DNA of 7,552 nt from CAZHYM01 sp964536785 (GCA_964536785.1 CAZHYM010000028.1:1-7552), one strand, 5' to 3'. Numbered from the stretch's first letter, positions 1 to 5,657 are shown. Translations and numbers: made by a program. Notes: a model not told the origin generated them from the letters alone.

Positions 1-511
1 TCCTACTTGCCAAGGTAGTGGAAAAGTGCCAGAAAAAGCCTGTACAGTTTGCGGCGGCAAAGGCACTAGACGCAAGGAACAATCAATCAAACTTAAAGTC
101 CCGGCTGGTATTTACGATGGGGCGACGATTCGATTGAGTGGACGAGGTGAAGCCATAAAAGGTGGAAAAAATGGCGATCTCTACATAAATATAAGAGTTA
201 AGGCTCATAAGAAATTCACTCGTGAAGGAAACATTATCCTGTCAGATGAGAGAATAAGTATGGTAGATGCCGCACTAGGAGCGGTGATTGATGTCGAGAC
301 AGTAGACGGTGTAGTTAAGATGAAAATTCCCGCTGGAACACAAAGTGGTGCTGACTTTAAACTCGCTTCACATGGAGTGCCTTATGGTAATGGCGAGAGG
401 CGCGGCCCTCATATCGTAAATGTTATCGTTGAAACACCTACGAAATTGACTAAACGTCAAAAAGAGTTGCTAGAAGAGTTTCGTTCAGGGAAGAAATTCA
501 AACTATTTTAA
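1..511 (+). CDS. dnaJ: Chaperone DnaJ (Hsp40), C-terminal part; 5' end outside window
   Basis: Co-chaperone that delivers unfolded proteins to DnaK and stimulates its ATPase. The reading frame is open from base 2 to the TAA at 509-511, so the gene enters from the left. The GTG at 26 is an internal valine, not a start. The visible part begins inside the zinc-finger region: PTCQGSG is one CxxCxGxG repeat and CTVCGGKG is the last. The substrate-binding beta domains follow, with family-typical stretches such as KVPAGIYDGATIRLSGRGEA, GDLYINIRVKAH, AALGAVIDVETVDG and IVETPTKLTKRQKELLEEF. The J domain and Gly/Phe region lie upstream, unseen. The protein ends soon after the last conserved helix, in a lysine-rich KKFKLF tail. 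No terminator hairpin is visible before the next gene, whose start is 24 nt downstream. Confidence 0.96.
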   Translation, partial: PTCQGSGKVPEKACTVCGGKGTRRKEQSIKLKVPAGIYDGATIRLSGRGEAIKGGKNGDLYINIRVKAHKKFTREGNIILSDERISMVDAALGAVIDVETVDGVVKMKIPAGTQSGADFKLASHGVPYGNGERRGPHIVNVIVETPTKLTKRQKELLEEFRSGKKFKLF

Positions 512-519
512 ATATAACG

Positions 520-528
520 TGCTAGAAT
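520..528 (+). promoter_or_regulatory. Extended -10 promoter of the rimK-like operon
   Basis: TG-C-TAGAAT is a TGn-extended -10 box (hexamer 523-528, five of six consensus bases). It lies just after the dnaJ stop. No convincing -35 is visible at the usual distance, which fits an extended -10 promoter. The ATG at 535 follows after 6 nt, so transcription would be expected to start at or next to the A of the start codon, giving a leaderless mRNA. The motif is seen; promoter activity is inferred. Confidence 0.6.
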
Positions 529-534
529 TAGGCT

Positions 535-1428
535 ATGAAGAAAGTACTGCTGTTGCATGTTAGCAAGCGTAACCCCGATTTTTGGACACAATTTCAAGAT
601 AAGCTCTATCGAATATTGGGCAATGATTTTGAAATTGAAGAGGGTCGGTATCTAGATTTGACTTTTGAAATATCCGGTCGAGACGCGGCGGTTTATTTTC
701 GAAAAGAAGTTGTTGAGAGTTATAATTTGGTGATTTTCAATAATGTCGGAAAGCATATAGATATAGCAACCGCCTTAGCTATTTACTGTCAAGCAAGGTC
801 GATTCCATATATAGATGAATATGTTGGCTTACGAAATGGCGTCGACAAGCTAAGCCAATCTTTATTGCGCTGGAAAAATGGTTTTGATGAGATAAAAACC
901 TTTTTTGGTAGCCGCGATGCTATAAAAAAATATTATGAAAATCATGCTGGGCCAATGATTTTGAAGGACAATTACGGGCGAAAGGGTAGGGGGAATTACT
1001 TGATAAAGAGTGCGAGTCAATTATCTGAAGCGCTGGATGAAAATAAAACTACGCAATTTGTCCTTCAGGAATTTATCCCAAACGATGGGGATTATCGATT
1101 ACTAGTAATGAATAAAATTTTAAAACTTGCCATATTGAGACAATCGTCTGGCAAGAGTCATCTTAACAATACCTCTCAAGGAGGCATTGCTTCGTTGGTG
1201 CCTATTGACGAAATTAGCCCTGAGATAAGACAAATGGCAATCAAAGCAAGCAGCTTGGAGAACTTGACTATGTCAGGGGTAGATGTTATAATTAATAAGA
1301 ATACTGGTCAGGCGTACGTTATTGAAGTCAACAGCGCTCCTCAAATTAACTCAGGTAGCTACATTGAAGAGAAAACTAAAGTATATGCCGAGACCATCAA
1401 GCAAATAATCGAAAAAGGGATGGACTAA
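535..1428 (+). CDS. Divergent RimK-like ATP-grasp ligase
   Basis: A 297-residue ATP-grasp protein, expected to join an amino acid or amine to a carboxylate through an acyl-phosphate, using ATP and Mg2+ in the cytosol. The N-terminal ~100 residues resemble no specific family I can name. The ATP-grasp core follows: K144 with the glycine-rich loop at 148-153 (GRKGRG), the hinge LQEFI around 177-181, D186/R188 in DYRLL, a glycine pair at 216-217 in SQGGIASLV, D250 in GVDVI and the metal-binding pair E264/N266 in VIEVNSAPQ. Catalytic residues look intact. It is clearly different from the canonical RimK two genes downstream and shares no obvious N-terminal similarity with it. It heads a tightly packed operon with a retropepsin-like protease and RimK. 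No Shine-Dalgarno precedes the ATG, and a -10 box lies only 6 nt upstream, so it may be leaderless. Family is confident; substrate is unknown. Confidence 0.88.
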   Translation: MKKVLLLHVSKRNPDFWTQFQDKLYRILGNDFEIEEGRYLDLTFEISGRDAAVYFRKEVVESYNLVIFNNVGKHIDIATALAIYCQARSIPYIDEYVGLRNGVDKLSQSLLRWKNGFDEIKTFFGSRDAIKKYYENHAGPMILKDNYGRKGRGNYLIKSASQLSEALDENKTTQFVLQEFIPNDGDYRLLVMNKILKLAILRQSSGKSHLNNTSQGGIASLVPIDEISPEIRQMAIKASSLENLTMSGVDVIINKNTGQAYVIEVNSAPQINSGSYIEEKTKVYAETIKQIIEKGMD

Positions 1429-1847
1429 TGATGAATAAGAGAGAAACGTTGGGAGCCTTCGAGAAAGTAATATTTCCTGAGTTTAATCAAGCGATTTTAG
1501 CTAAAGTCGACACAGGAGCTTATCGAGGAGCCATGCATGTTGACTCGCTTGAGTATAGCGACGACGATATATTCTTTAGTATTAATGGCGAAAAATTTAA
1601 AGTTGAAAGCGAAAATATAAAACATTCAAAAGTAAAGAGTTCTAGCGGTCACATTAATTTACGCCCAGTTATAAAAACAGAAATTATTATCAACGGCAAA
1701 GAATATCAGACTTGGATAGGTCTAGCCAATCGTAAAGATATGCATTTTCCAGCTCTTATCGGCAGATATTTTTTACGCACAAATAAATTATTAGTAGATG
1801 TATGTAAGAACAGTGAACTTGATAGAGACGGGAGAATAATTAAATGA
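1428..1847 (+). CDS. RimK-associated retropepsin-like aspartic protease (RimB/DUF785, COG4067 'ATP-dependent zinc protease')
   Basis: A small (139-residue) protease of the family found beside RimK ligases. It is known as RimB in the Pseudomonas rimABK operon, where it acts on RimK-modified S6. The signature AKVDTGAYRGAMHV places the catalytic D28-T29-G30 as in retropepsins. The second conserved block, KVKSSSGHINLRPV (68-81), and the third, NRKDMHFPALIGRYFL (101-116) followed by LLVDV, match the family closely. One domain means it should work as a homodimer. There is no signal peptide, so it is cytosolic. The old name 'zinc protease' is probably misleading, since no zinc motif is seen. Its ATG overlaps the upstream stop (TAATG), with AGGGA at 1416-1420 as ribosome site; an alternative ATG lies at 1431. 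Its own stop overlaps the rimK start, so all three genes are translationally coupled. Confidence 0.87.
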   Translation: MMNKRETLGAFEKVIFPEFNQAILAKVDTGAYRGAMHVDSLEYSDDDIFFSINGEKFKVESENIKHSKVKSSSGHINLRPVIKTEIIINGKEYQTWIGLANRKDMHFPALIGRYFLRTNKLLVDVCKNSELDRDGRIIK

Positions 1848-2755
1848 AAATAGCAATTTTATCCAACGGGCCAGGGAATTATTCCACAAAACGTTTGAAG
1901 GCGGAAGCTTTAAAGCGTGGGCATGAAGTAGACATTATAAAATATAAAAATTGTTACGTTTCGATTGAAAAAAGCAATAATAAGGTTTTTTACAAGGGAA
2001 GCCCTCTAGATAAATATGATGCAATTATCCCTCGGATAGCCTCAAACATGACTAAATACGGAACGACCATCGTAAGGCAACTAGAGATGCAGGGCGTATA
2101 TAGTCTGTCAAAGTCAATTGCCATTGTTCGGGCGCGTGATAAATTGCGTACGATGCAGCTACTAGCTAAAACAGGTGTGCCGATTCCTAAAACGGTTGTT
2201 TCGAGGAATCAAACCGATATCGATGATTTGTTGGAGTTGGTTGGGGGCACACCGCTTATCATTAAGCTTGCTCGTGGGACTCATGGCAACGGAGTTGTTT
2301 TAGCTGAAACGAAAAAAGCCGCTAAATCTGTTCTTCAGGCTTTTTATCTGACCGATGCAGATGGTACGAATATTCTTTTGCAAGAGTTTATCAAAGAATC
2401 AGCCGGCACGGACATCCGAGCATTTGTGGTCGGTAGCAGAGTGGTTGCTAGCATGAAACGTCAAAGCCTAGATGACGATTTTAGATCTAATTTACATAAA
2501 GGCGGAGTGGGAACTGCAATCAAACTGACTCCGGAAGAGAAGAAAGTAGCCATAAAGGCTGCAAAAGCTATGGGGCTAAGCCTAGCGGGTGTTGATTTGA
2601 TGAGATCGGCTCGAGGGCCTTTAGTACTAGAGGTTAACGCCAGCCCTGGATTTGGTATCGAAACAGCTACCGGTCGAGATGTGGCCGGACCAATTATTGA
2701 ATACGTTGAGCGAAATTATAAGCGCAATATAACCAAAGATAAAATTGGCGCCTAA
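1844..2755 (+). CDS. rimK: RimK, ribosomal protein S6 glutamate ligase family
   Basis: A 303-residue ATP-grasp enzyme. In E. coli RimK adds glutamates to the C-terminus of ribosomal protein S6. Length and sequence track the E. coli enzyme from end to end: MKIAILS start, the KRL segment, YDAIIPRI (58-65), ARDKLRTMQLLAKTG (97-111), LIIKLARGTHGNGVVLAET (138-156), ILLQEFIKE (177-185), D190/R192 in TDIRAFVVG, DFRSNLHKGG (212-221), AGVDLMR (248-254) and LVLEVNASPG (260-269). ATP and metal ligands K141, E181, D251, E263 and N265 are present. The start ATG overlaps the protease stop by 4 nt (ATGA), with GGGAG at 1830-1834 as Shine-Dalgarno. The S6 gene is not in the window, so whether its tail is the substrate cannot be judged. 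Having a second, divergent ligase in the same operon is unusual. Family assignment is very secure; the amino acid added is inferred. Confidence 0.94.
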   Translation: MKIAILSNGPGNYSTKRLKAEALKRGHEVDIIKYKNCYVSIEKSNNKVFYKGSPLDKYDAIIPRIASNMTKYGTTIVRQLEMQGVYSLSKSIAIVRARDKLRTMQLLAKTGVPIPKTVVSRNQTDIDDLLELVGGTPLIIKLARGTHGNGVVLAETKKAAKSVLQAFYLTDADGTNILLQEFIKESAGTDIRAFVVGSRVVASMKRQSLDDDFRSNLHKGGVGTAIKLTPEEKKVAIKAAKAMGLSLAGVDLMRSARGPLVLEVNASPGFGIETATGRDVAGPIIEYVERNYKRNITKDKIGA

Positions 2756-2757
2756 TT

Positions 2758-2766
2758 TGTTATAAT
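2758..2766 (+). promoter_or_regulatory. Extended -10 promoter before the membrane-protein gene
   Basis: TG-T-TATAAT is a perfect TGn-extended -10 (hexamer 2761-2766), starting three bases after the rimK stop. No clear -35 is visible. The ATG at 2779 is 12 nt beyond the hexamer, so a transcript starting about 7 nt after it would have a leader of only some 5 nt. The gene could also be read through from the rimK operon. Confidence 0.6.
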
Positions 2767-2778
2767 CAAGTTGTATCT

Positions 2779-3228
2779 ATGATCTACTTGATTCTTATAG
2801 CTATAATTACATTTTTAACTGGAATTGCGAAGCGTCGAGTCGGCCTGGCTATGTTGGTAGCCATAGTCTCAGCTTTTGTTATTAATCTATGGAGTCTTGA
2901 TATCGCCAGGCTAGTCCTAGAAACTGGATTAACGACCGACCTAAAGCTAGCGAAAGCTACGATAGAAGCGCTGGCAGTTTTAATTCCGACGATGTGGTCG
3001 ATTAGTTTGTCTTTTGGATCAAGCAGAGGCGCTAGACGATCATTTTTGGAAGCTTTTTTGTTTTCCGTTTTAGTGGTGTATCTGCTTAGAAACTCTGTCG
3101 GCAATTTGCTGATACTGGATTCTAAATCAATTGAAATAGCAAATTTAATGAATCAGTTTGAAAAAGTAATCTTGACTGTCGCAGGCGTCTTTTCAATTTA
3201 TGATATCTTAGGCAAATCGAGCGATTAG
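2779..3228 (+). CDS. Multi-pass membrane protein of unknown function
   Basis: I do not recognise this 149-residue protein. It is strongly hydrophobic, with probable membrane segments near residues 2-16, 22-40, 61-80, 88-104 and 127-144. A basic loop, KRR, lies at 18-20 and another, SSRGARR, at 81-87; both probably face the cytosol. There are no cysteines and no recognisable catalytic motif. The size and the helical layout loosely recall CvpA-type proteins, but the typical CvpA signature is not clear, so I do not assign it. It sits 23 nt after rimK behind its own extended -10 box, with no Shine-Dalgarno before the ATG. A bidirectional terminator follows 20 nt after its stop. A minus-strand frame covers much of the same stretch (2784-3104), but the membrane-protein pattern and the promoter favour the plus strand. 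Confidence 0.75.
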   Translation: MIYLILIAIITFLTGIAKRRVGLAMLVAIVSAFVINLWSLDIARLVLETGLTTDLKLAKATIEALAVLIPTMWSISLSFGSSRGARRSFLEAFLFSVLVVYLLRNSVGNLLILDSKSIEIANLMNQFEKVILTVAGVFSIYDILGKSSD

Positions 3229-3248
3229 TTTTGTCTGTAAATAAAAAC

Positions 3249-3276
3249 ACCATCCACTGAGATGGTAATTTTATTT
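3249..3276. terminator. Bidirectional intrinsic terminator between the membrane-protein gene and tRNA-Lys
   Basis: A 6-bp stem, ACCATC (3249-3254) with GATGGT (3261-3266), closes a 6-nt loop. On the plus strand it is followed by AATTTTATTT; on the minus strand by GTTTTTATTT. Both convergent transcripts therefore meet a hairpin plus a T-tract. The stem is short, so efficiency may be moderate. Confidence 0.72.
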
Positions 3277-3352
3277 GGTGGAACCGGTGAGACTTGAACT
3301 CACGACACCCTACTTAAAAGGCAGGTGCTCTAACCAACTGAGCTACGGTTCC
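3276..3352 (-). tRNA. tRNA-Lys (anticodon UUU), CCA encoded
   Basis: Read on the minus strand, this folds as a complete cloverleaf of 77 nt. The acceptor GGAACCG pairs with CGGTTCC, followed by discriminator A and an encoded CCA (3276-3278). The D arm is GCTC-AGTTGGTTA-GAGC. The anticodon stem CCTGC/GTAGG (one G-U pair) holds the loop CTTTTAA, putting TTT at positions 34-36. The T arm is GTGAG-TTCAAGT-CTCAC. Lysine tRNAs with UUU read AAA/AAG and normally carry t6A at A37, the modification made by the Tsa proteins encoded downstream; A37 is present. It has its own promoter on the minus strand and a terminator just past the CCA. Confidence 0.97.
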
Positions 3353-3361
3353 GTTCCAAAA

Positions 3362-3381
3362 TAATTTACTCTAATTTACTC
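3362..3381. repeat. Perfect tandem 10-bp repeat within the tRNA-Lys promoter
   Basis: TAATTTACTC occurs twice without a gap (3362-3371 and 3372-3381). On the minus strand this is GAGTAAATTA twice. The downstream copy contributes the -10 hexamer and the upstream copy lies in the spacer, so the unit spans about one helical turn between -35 and start site. Only the repeat itself is observed; any effect on promoter strength is speculation. Confidence 0.8.
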
Positions 3382-3391
3382 CAATTGTCAA
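3363..3391 (-). promoter_or_regulatory. Consensus sigma-70-type promoter of tRNA-Lys
   Basis: On the minus strand a perfect -35 TTGACA (3386-3391) is followed by a 17-bp spacer and -10 TAAATT (3363-3368, four of six consensus bases). The tRNA begins at 3352, leaving room for only a few leader bases before the mature 5' end. Unlike the protein genes here, it uses a full -35 and a standard spacer, as expected for a highly expressed stable RNA. Confidence 0.75.
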
Positions 3392-3413
3392 GAATTGGCG
3401 ATTTGTGGCATAG

Positions 3414-3419
3414 TATAAT
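3414..3419 (+). promoter_or_regulatory. Candidate -10 box near the comEC start (problematic)
   Basis: A perfect TATAAT ends one base before the GTG at 3421. No -35 lies 16-18 nt upstream and there is no TGn extension. A transcript starting 6-8 nt downstream would begin inside the coding sequence, beyond that GTG. Either the box is chance, or the true comEC start differs from any obvious start codon. Low confidence as a working promoter. Confidence 0.3.
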
Positions 3420-3420
3420 T

Positions 3421-4845
3421 GTGAAACAGAAAATTCATATTTCTTGGCTATTAATCGCTATAAGTATCGCGAGCCTGGTTGGAATTTTGGTTGGAAGATT
3501 CATAAGCTGGCCATTTGGGGCTGACTTAGGAATTTTCTTTATCGTATGCCTGCTGGTGACGACATTCTTATTTAATAGAGTCTGGGCTAAAATACTCCTG
3601 GTATGCTTGGCTGGATTTTTGTTGGGTCTAGTTAGAACCCAAGGTTTCTATCAGCATCGATTGGTTTATAATCAGCTTACTGGCAAAGAAATTGTGATAG
3701 CAGGGACGCTATTTGATGATGTTGGCACTAGTCGGTCAAATTATCGAGTCTTAAGATTGGGCAATATTGAAATAGCCGGCAAAAAACTTACAGGGAGTAT
3801 CTTGGCCACCACAACCGATCAGACCAACCTAAATCGAGAAGACCGAGTCACTATATCCGGAGTGACCAAGGAAGGCATAGGTGGGTATAACCTTCAAATT
3901 ATCGATGCGAAAATAATTGCCCGAAGCCATGGCTATAGCCTGGGGCTGAAGTTGAGAAATTTTTTTACTAATCGGCTTGATTCAGCACTCAGTCCGCTAG
4001 AGTCTCAGTTGGCGGGGGCTTTTTTGGTCGGCAAACGGAGAAATTTACCTGCTGATTTTATTATGAACTTGCAGATAGTCGGCTTGACTCATCTGATCGT
4101 AGCGAGCGGTTTCCATTTAAGTGTAATTGTTCGTGTTATGAAGCGAGTTCTTTTTAAGATTTCTCGTAAGTTCGCTCTTGTCGTTATTTTGTTTAATCTC
4201 ATCACTGGACTCTCTCCAAGCATGCTCAGGGCGTCGATAGCAGCTGTGGTTTCGTTGTTGTGCTGGTACTACGGCCGCAATATCCATCCTCTGAGATTGC
4301 TTGTGCTAATTGCGAGCGCTACAGCATTGTTTAGTCCATTGTATTTATGGGGAGATGTGGCCTGGGCGCTTTCTTTCTCTTCTTATTTCGGAGTATTGAT
4401 TTTGGCGCCTTTGATTCGGCAATATTTTTGGGGGCAGTCTAAGCTTAGTTTTATAAAGCAGTTATTTACAGAAACGTTGTCTGCTCAAATCTGTACGTTC
4501 CCGATTAGTGTTTTTTATTTTGGTAACTTGTCGTTGGTTGCACTTTTAACTAATTTACTTGTTGTACCAGTGGCTTCGATTACTATGGCTTTAGCCTTTT
4601 TGTCTACATTGTTAAGTTCTTTAAGTCCTGGGGCTCTTATTGCGGTGTTGCCTCTCCAGATTGTGTTAAATTACATTATCAAGGTGGTGAATATTTTTGC
4701 TAGCATGCCACTTGCTAGCGTAGATGTTCAAGTTAGTTTTGGTTTTGTCTTAGGCTGTTTTGTCGTTATTGGGGGTGTTTGCTTATACATGGCGTTTCAA
4801 AATCGAAATGACGAAAAGCTGGCAACATTCAACATCATTGAGTAG
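3421..4845 (+). CDS. comEC: ComEC/Rec2-family DNA uptake channel lacking the C-terminal metallo-beta-lactamase domain
   Basis: Inner-membrane channel that takes up single-stranded DNA during natural transformation. Two N-terminal membrane stretches (about residues 8-65) lead to a soluble OB-like DUF4131 region (about 90-165). Then comes the multi-helix Competence domain, with hallmark stretches GLTHLIVASGFHLSVI near 221-236 and TGLSPSMLRASIAA near 262-275, followed by many hydrophobic helices. It stops after the last helix at 474 residues. Typical B. subtilis or E. coli members run to about 750-780 residues and end in a metallo-beta-lactamase domain, absent here. The start is uncertain: GTG 3421 gives a lysine-rich N-terminus before the first helix; TTG at 3403 or 3385 are in frame too, but TTG 3385 overlaps the tRNA-Lys -35 on the other strand. 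No Shine-Dalgarno is seen. tsaE begins 16 nt after the stop. Confidence 0.88.
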   Translation: MKQKIHISWLLIAISIASLVGILVGRFISWPFGADLGIFFIVCLLVTTFLFNRVWAKILLVCLAGFLLGLVRTQGFYQHRLVYNQLTGKEIVIAGTLFDDVGTSRSNYRVLRLGNIEIAGKKLTGSILATTTDQTNLNREDRVTISGVTKEGIGGYNLQIIDAKIIARSHGYSLGLKLRNFFTNRLDSALSPLESQLAGAFLVGKRRNLPADFIMNLQIVGLTHLIVASGFHLSVIVRVMKRVLFKISRKFALVVILFNLITGLSPSMLRASIAAVVSLLCWYYGRNIHPLRLLVLIASATALFSPLYLWGDVAWALSFSSYFGVLILAPLIRQYFWGQSKLSFIKQLFTETLSAQICTFPISVFYFGNLSLVALLTNLLVVPVASITMALAFLSTLLSSLSPGALIAVLPLQIVLNYIIKVVNIFASMPLASVDVQVSFGFVLGCFVVIGGVCLYMAFQNRNDEKLATFNIIE

Positions 4846-4854
4846 TGTTATAAT
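4846..4854 (+). promoter_or_regulatory. Extended -10 promoter of tsaE-tsaB
   Basis: TG-T-TATAAT (hexamer 4849-4854) begins directly after the comEC TAG at 4843-4845. The tsaE ATG at 4862 is 7 nt beyond the hexamer, so the expected transcription start coincides with the start codon. No Shine-Dalgarno is present, consistent with leaderless translation. It also supports ATG 4862 over the longer in-frame opening from 4760, which lies inside comEC. Confidence 0.65.
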
Positions 4855-4861
4855 TAGTCTA

Positions 4862-5296
4862 ATGAAAGTTATATTGCTAAGCGAAGACGAGATGGTTAAT
4901 TTTGGTAAAAAATTAGCAAAGTGCCTAGTTTGGCCATTTTGTATTGAACTTATTGGCGACTTGGGGGCTGGCAAGACGACTATCGTAAGAGGTTTAGCTC
5001 ATAGCCTTGAGTTTGAAGGTGATGTTTCAAGTCCGAGTTTTACGATTAACAATCGCTACCAACTGCCTCTTGGCAAGCAACTATCTCATTACGATTTTTA
5101 TAGGCTCAATGAAGCAGGAGTGACAATTCAAGATTTAGCCGAAGACCTGAACGACCCTAATGTGAGCGTTGTTTTAGAGTGGGCTAGCTCTGTCAAAGAC
5201 GTCTTGCCGGCTAATCACGTAGTGATTGAAATCAAGCATCTTGAAGTAGGCCGAGAAATTCTGATAAAGGGTATGCCGGTATGCGACTTTTTTTAA
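4862..5296 (+). CDS. tsaE: TsaE, ATPase of the t6A37 tRNA modification complex
   Basis: A 144-residue P-loop ATPase that works with TsaB and TsaD in the cytosol to transfer threonylcarbamoyl to A37 of tRNAs reading ANN codons. The Walker A motif GDLGAGKTT spans residues 32-40. It is followed by the family segment SSPSFTINNRYQL, the HYDFYRL motif and VVLEWAS. Length is normal for TsaE (about 140-160). The frame is open further upstream, but those codons fall inside comEC and the protein from MKVILLSEDE matches the usual TsaE start. Its 3' end overlaps tsaB by 16 nt, across a run of seven T at 5288-5294. tsaD is not in this window. The nearby tRNA-Lys(UUU) belongs to the class of tRNAs this system modifies, although no link beyond proximity is shown. 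Confidence 0.95.
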   Translation: MKVILLSEDEMVNFGKKLAKCLVWPFCIELIGDLGAGKTTIVRGLAHSLEFEGDVSSPSFTINNRYQLPLGKQLSHYDFYRLNEAGVTIQDLAEDLNDPNVSVVLEWASSVKDVLPANHVVIEIKHLEVGREILIKGMPVCDFF

Positions 5297-5655
5297 ATAC
5301 ATCAACTGAGAAGTGTGAAATTTGGCTTGACAATAGCTATTATAGTTGGGTGGCTGGGCGAGAATTATCGGTAAAACTTTTAGGATTCTTAAGAGATTGT
5401 TTAGTTAAAGAGGGCAGAGACTTCTCGTCTATTTCAAGTATAGTTGTATTTCGTGGTCCTGGTAGTTACACATCTCTTCGGATTGGCCTAACCGTAGCCA
5501 ATACCCTAGCCCAAAGCTTATCAGTGCCTATCGTCGGCACTATTCATGAAAATTGGCGTTCTGAAGGCGATGAACGACTTGCAGAAGCTCAAAATGATGA
5601 GATTGTAACTCCAATTTACTTACAGCCAGCGGTCATCACTAAGCCACGTAAATGA
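5281..5655 (+). CDS. tsaB: TsaB, short form of the t6A complex scaffold subunit
   Basis: Non-catalytic ASKHA-fold partner that dimerises with TsaD and recruits TsaE for t6A synthesis. The N-terminal lobe is recognisable: MRLFLNTSTEKCEIWL (the usual D of the DT(S/A)T motif is N6) and the hallmark FRGPGSYTSLRIGLTVANTL at 57-76. At 124 residues it is about half the usual ~230. The missing part is the second lobe, yet the last residues TPIYLQPAVITKPRK resemble the conserved end of full-length TsaB (P-x-YLR...). It therefore looks like an internal loss rather than a premature stop. The ATG overlaps the tsaE end by 16 nt, with AAAGGG at 5266-5271 as ribosome site, so it is co-translated with tsaE. 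I see no frameshifted remainder after the stop; the next 114 nt are the rny promoter and leader. Confidence 0.9.
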   Translation: MRLFLNTSTEKCEIWLDNSYYSWVAGRELSVKLLGFLRDCLVKEGRDFSSISSIVVFRGPGSYTSLRIGLTVANTLAQSLSVPIVGTIHENWRSEGDERLAEAQNDEIVTPIYLQPAVITKPRK

Positions 5656-5657
5656 GT

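Noticed and set aside
26..28. GTG as the start of a separate DnaJ-like gene
   Set aside because: The frame is open upstream to base 2 and encodes another zinc-finger repeat (PTCQGSG), so this is the 3' part of a full dnaJ.
2784..3104. 106-residue minus-strand reading frame opposite the membrane-protein gene
   Set aside because: No ribosome site or promoter and no family resemblance; the plus strand shows a coherent membrane protein with a promoter.
4699..4719. Two GCTAGC palindromes able to form a stem inside comEC
   Set aside because: They encode repeated Ala-Ser codons within a conserved coding region and have no T-tract; chance is the simplest explanation.
4760..4861. N-terminal extension of TsaE from ATG 4760
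   Set aside because: These codons lie in comEC and the protein would gain 34 residues not typical of TsaE; ATG 4862 sits at the expected distance from a perfect extended -10.
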